DNA from: Zooshikella ganghwensis DSM 15267
GTDB lineage: Bacteria > Pseudomonadota > Gammaproteobacteria > Pseudomonadales > Zooshikellaceae
Reading direction: 5' to 3'
Length of the DNA stretch: 64,000 nt
Assembly: GCF_000428585.1 (NCBI RefSeq)
Contig: NZ_AUAF01000006.1
Location: forward strand, 1-64,000
The position numbers and the translations under genes are program-made. The notes under the pieces are model-generated. The model searched no databases. It was not told where the DNA came from and saw nothing but the letters and a program-made list of their open reading frames with translations. Shown piece by piece: positions 63,062 to 64,000 of the stretch; the stretch's first letter is position 1; each line of letters starts with the position of its first letter.

Positions 63062-63097
63062 TAATGAGGTGGCTATTTACAACCTAATGTGCATAAC

Positions 63098-63203
63098 GCA
63101 GAAAATAAGGGTATTTATTTCACCCGCCGCAGATGGCCATCCGTGGCCGCTGCGGCATAACGATGCTCCCGGCATCTGCTCCATAAACACCCTTAATTTC
63201 TGC
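63098..63203. repeat. Palindromic intergenic element A
   Basis: Arms of 21 bases at 63098-63118 and 63183-63203 (GCAGAAAATAAGGGTATTTA against its complement) match with two mismatches. The inner part is GC-rich (CCGCCGCAGATGGCCATCC) and can fold further. It begins 37 bases after the giant gene's stop and may serve as its transcription terminator. It has the look of dispersed gammaproteobacterial intergenic palindromes. Confidence 0.6.
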
Positions 63204-63288
63204 AGGTAAACATTGTGCATTAAACTGACAAGTTGGCTTACCTATATGGCTAATGTGAAGTGTATTTTTAGGATTTTTTTGTATGGAT

Positions 63289-63401
63289 CAGATAGTAAGG
63301 CACAGTAAGACCAACACCACGAAACCGTTTGCGACATGGATGTCGCAGCCGAGCCTCCAGGGATGGATTTACGGCGTGTTGAGTGGTGTTGGTGCTATCT
63401 G
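63289..63401. repeat. Palindromic intergenic element B
   Basis: Nested inverted repeats: CAGATAG 63289-63295 with CTATCTG 63395-63401, CCAACACCAC 63311-63320 with GTGGTGTTGG 63383-63392, and an inner hairpin GCGACATGGATGTCGC 63331-63346. The middle carries CCAGGGATGGATTTACGGCG, a phrase I associate with dispersed palindromic repeats of marine gammaproteobacteria. It lies between the giant gene and the lipoprotein gene. The rest of the 515-base gap shows nothing convincing. Confidence 0.6.
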
Positions 63402-63576
63402 GGCAAACGAGTGGTCCATGGGGAAAATAAGGTAATAACTACATACCTTACAACGAGTATATATAGATAAACAAGGCTTTAAGACTGCTATACTTTACAA
63501 GTTATTGTTTTAATCTGTCGCTTTGTTACCACTTAATAGTGGAACGATTTAAAGCTTAAAAAAACAGGAGTAATGT

Positions 63577-64000
63577 ATGAAGTATAGAAACGGTATGTTG
63601 AGCGTTTTAATTATTTCTGCCGTTATCGCTGGTTGCTCCCGTGATGAAAAAAAAGAAGTGTTATCTGATAACTCCACCCTGGCAAAAGTGAACGATAAAA
63701 TAATAACAAAAGATGCTTTTAATGCTTATTTGCAGTTTAAGCGGATACCCAGTGATAATACAGACTTAAAGTCGCGCGCATTGGCACAGTATCTTGAGCG
63801 GGAAGCACTTGCTAATGTGATAGAAAAACAGTCCCTCGTTACACAACAACAAATTGATACGGAGATTAATGAGTTTAAAAAACAGATGTTGATCAGTCGT
63901 TATTTTGATCAATATTTACAGAATCAAATTACTGATGAGGCGGTTGCGGATTATTATGCAAAAAATCAACAGCAATACTCTGCTGAAAAAGTTCACGTTG
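63577..64000 (+). CDS. Lipoprotein peptidyl-prolyl isomerase of SurA/parvulin type (partial)
   Basis: This is the N-terminal 141 codons of a gene that runs off the right edge. The ATG at 63577 has AGGAG six bases upstream; another ATG at 63573 is out of frame. The lipobox is VIAGC, so the mature protein starts at C20, and Ser after it favours the outer membrane. LAKVNDKIITKDAFNAYL followed by helices with QQQIDTEINEFKKQML and ITDEAVADYYAKNQQQYS is the SurA-N-like chaperone region that precedes the parvulin (PpiC) domain, which is probably outside the window. Some EpsD-type members work with exopolysaccharide loci, but the neighbours needed to tell are not visible. It is about 515 bases from the giant gene, with palindromic elements between. 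Confidence 0.75.
   Translation, partial: MKYRNGMLSVLIISAVIAGCSRDEKKEVLSDNSTLAKVNDKIITKDAFNAYLQFKRIPSDNTDLKSRALAQYLEREALANVIEKQSLVTQQQIDTEINEFKKQMLISRYFDQYLQNQITDEAVADYYAKNQQQYSAEKVHV

Noticed and set aside
17987..63061. RTX adhesin / type I secretion substrate
   Set aside because: No GGxGxDxLx nonapeptides or C-terminal secretion signal are visible. The D-x-D-x-D-G repeats are of TSP3 type.

Overview
The window looks like chromosomal DNA of a low-GC, Gram-negative marine gammaproteobacterium, probably Oceanospirillales-like. The evidence is the Sec signal peptides, an outer-membrane-type lipoprotein, a vibriolysin-like M4 protease, an AIM24/M48 operon and palindromic intergenic repeats. A genus such as Zooshikella or Spartinivicinus is only a guess. 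No rRNA, tRNA or CRISPR array was seen.

Layout. 1-207 is the start of an IS630-type transposase running off the left edge (minus strand). 456-10999 is a block of six secreted-protein genes on the plus strand. It holds an M4 metalloprotease with PKD and GEVED domains, a secreted protein ending in a Hint (hedgehog/intein) domain behind a structured leader, and three paralogous MACPF/perforin-like proteins with a small GEVED protein between the first two. This block is the best candidate for an undescribed system, a multi-component secreted pore-forming toxin or defence module. 11035-11298 and 16540-16803 are two copies of a 258-bp MITE inserted in CTAG sites. Between them lie a GFA-family gene (plus), a minus-strand operon of an M48 protease and three AIM24 paralogs, and an orphan periplasmic solute-binding protein. 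A second solute-binding protein gene (minus) is divergent from the next gene.

17987-63061 is one uninterrupted reading frame for a 15,024-residue exported protein, more than 70% of the window. It is built from Ig-like domains, then about seven units of beta-propeller + SbsA-like Ig + IPT/TIG domains, then more propellers and an invasin-like Ig domain. Last come calcium-binding thrombospondin type 3 (TSP3) arrays alternating with Ig, carboxypeptidase-regulatory-like and unassigned beta domains. It ends in three consecutive in-frame stop codons. The central ~30 kb of the gene appears richer in GC than its ends and the surrounding genes. Two palindromic intergenic elements follow, and the window ends inside a lipoprotein gene of the parvulin/SurA peptidyl-prolyl isomerase type.

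How the genes may work together (inference): nearly every plus-strand product up to 11 kb has a signal peptide, and the M4 protease shares its GEVED domain with the small protein in the MACPF operon. This suggests a secreted machinery acting on other cells or on the surroundings. The giant protein is probably a surface or matrix adhesin. The AIM24/M48 operon looks like an independent housekeeping or envelope-stress unit.
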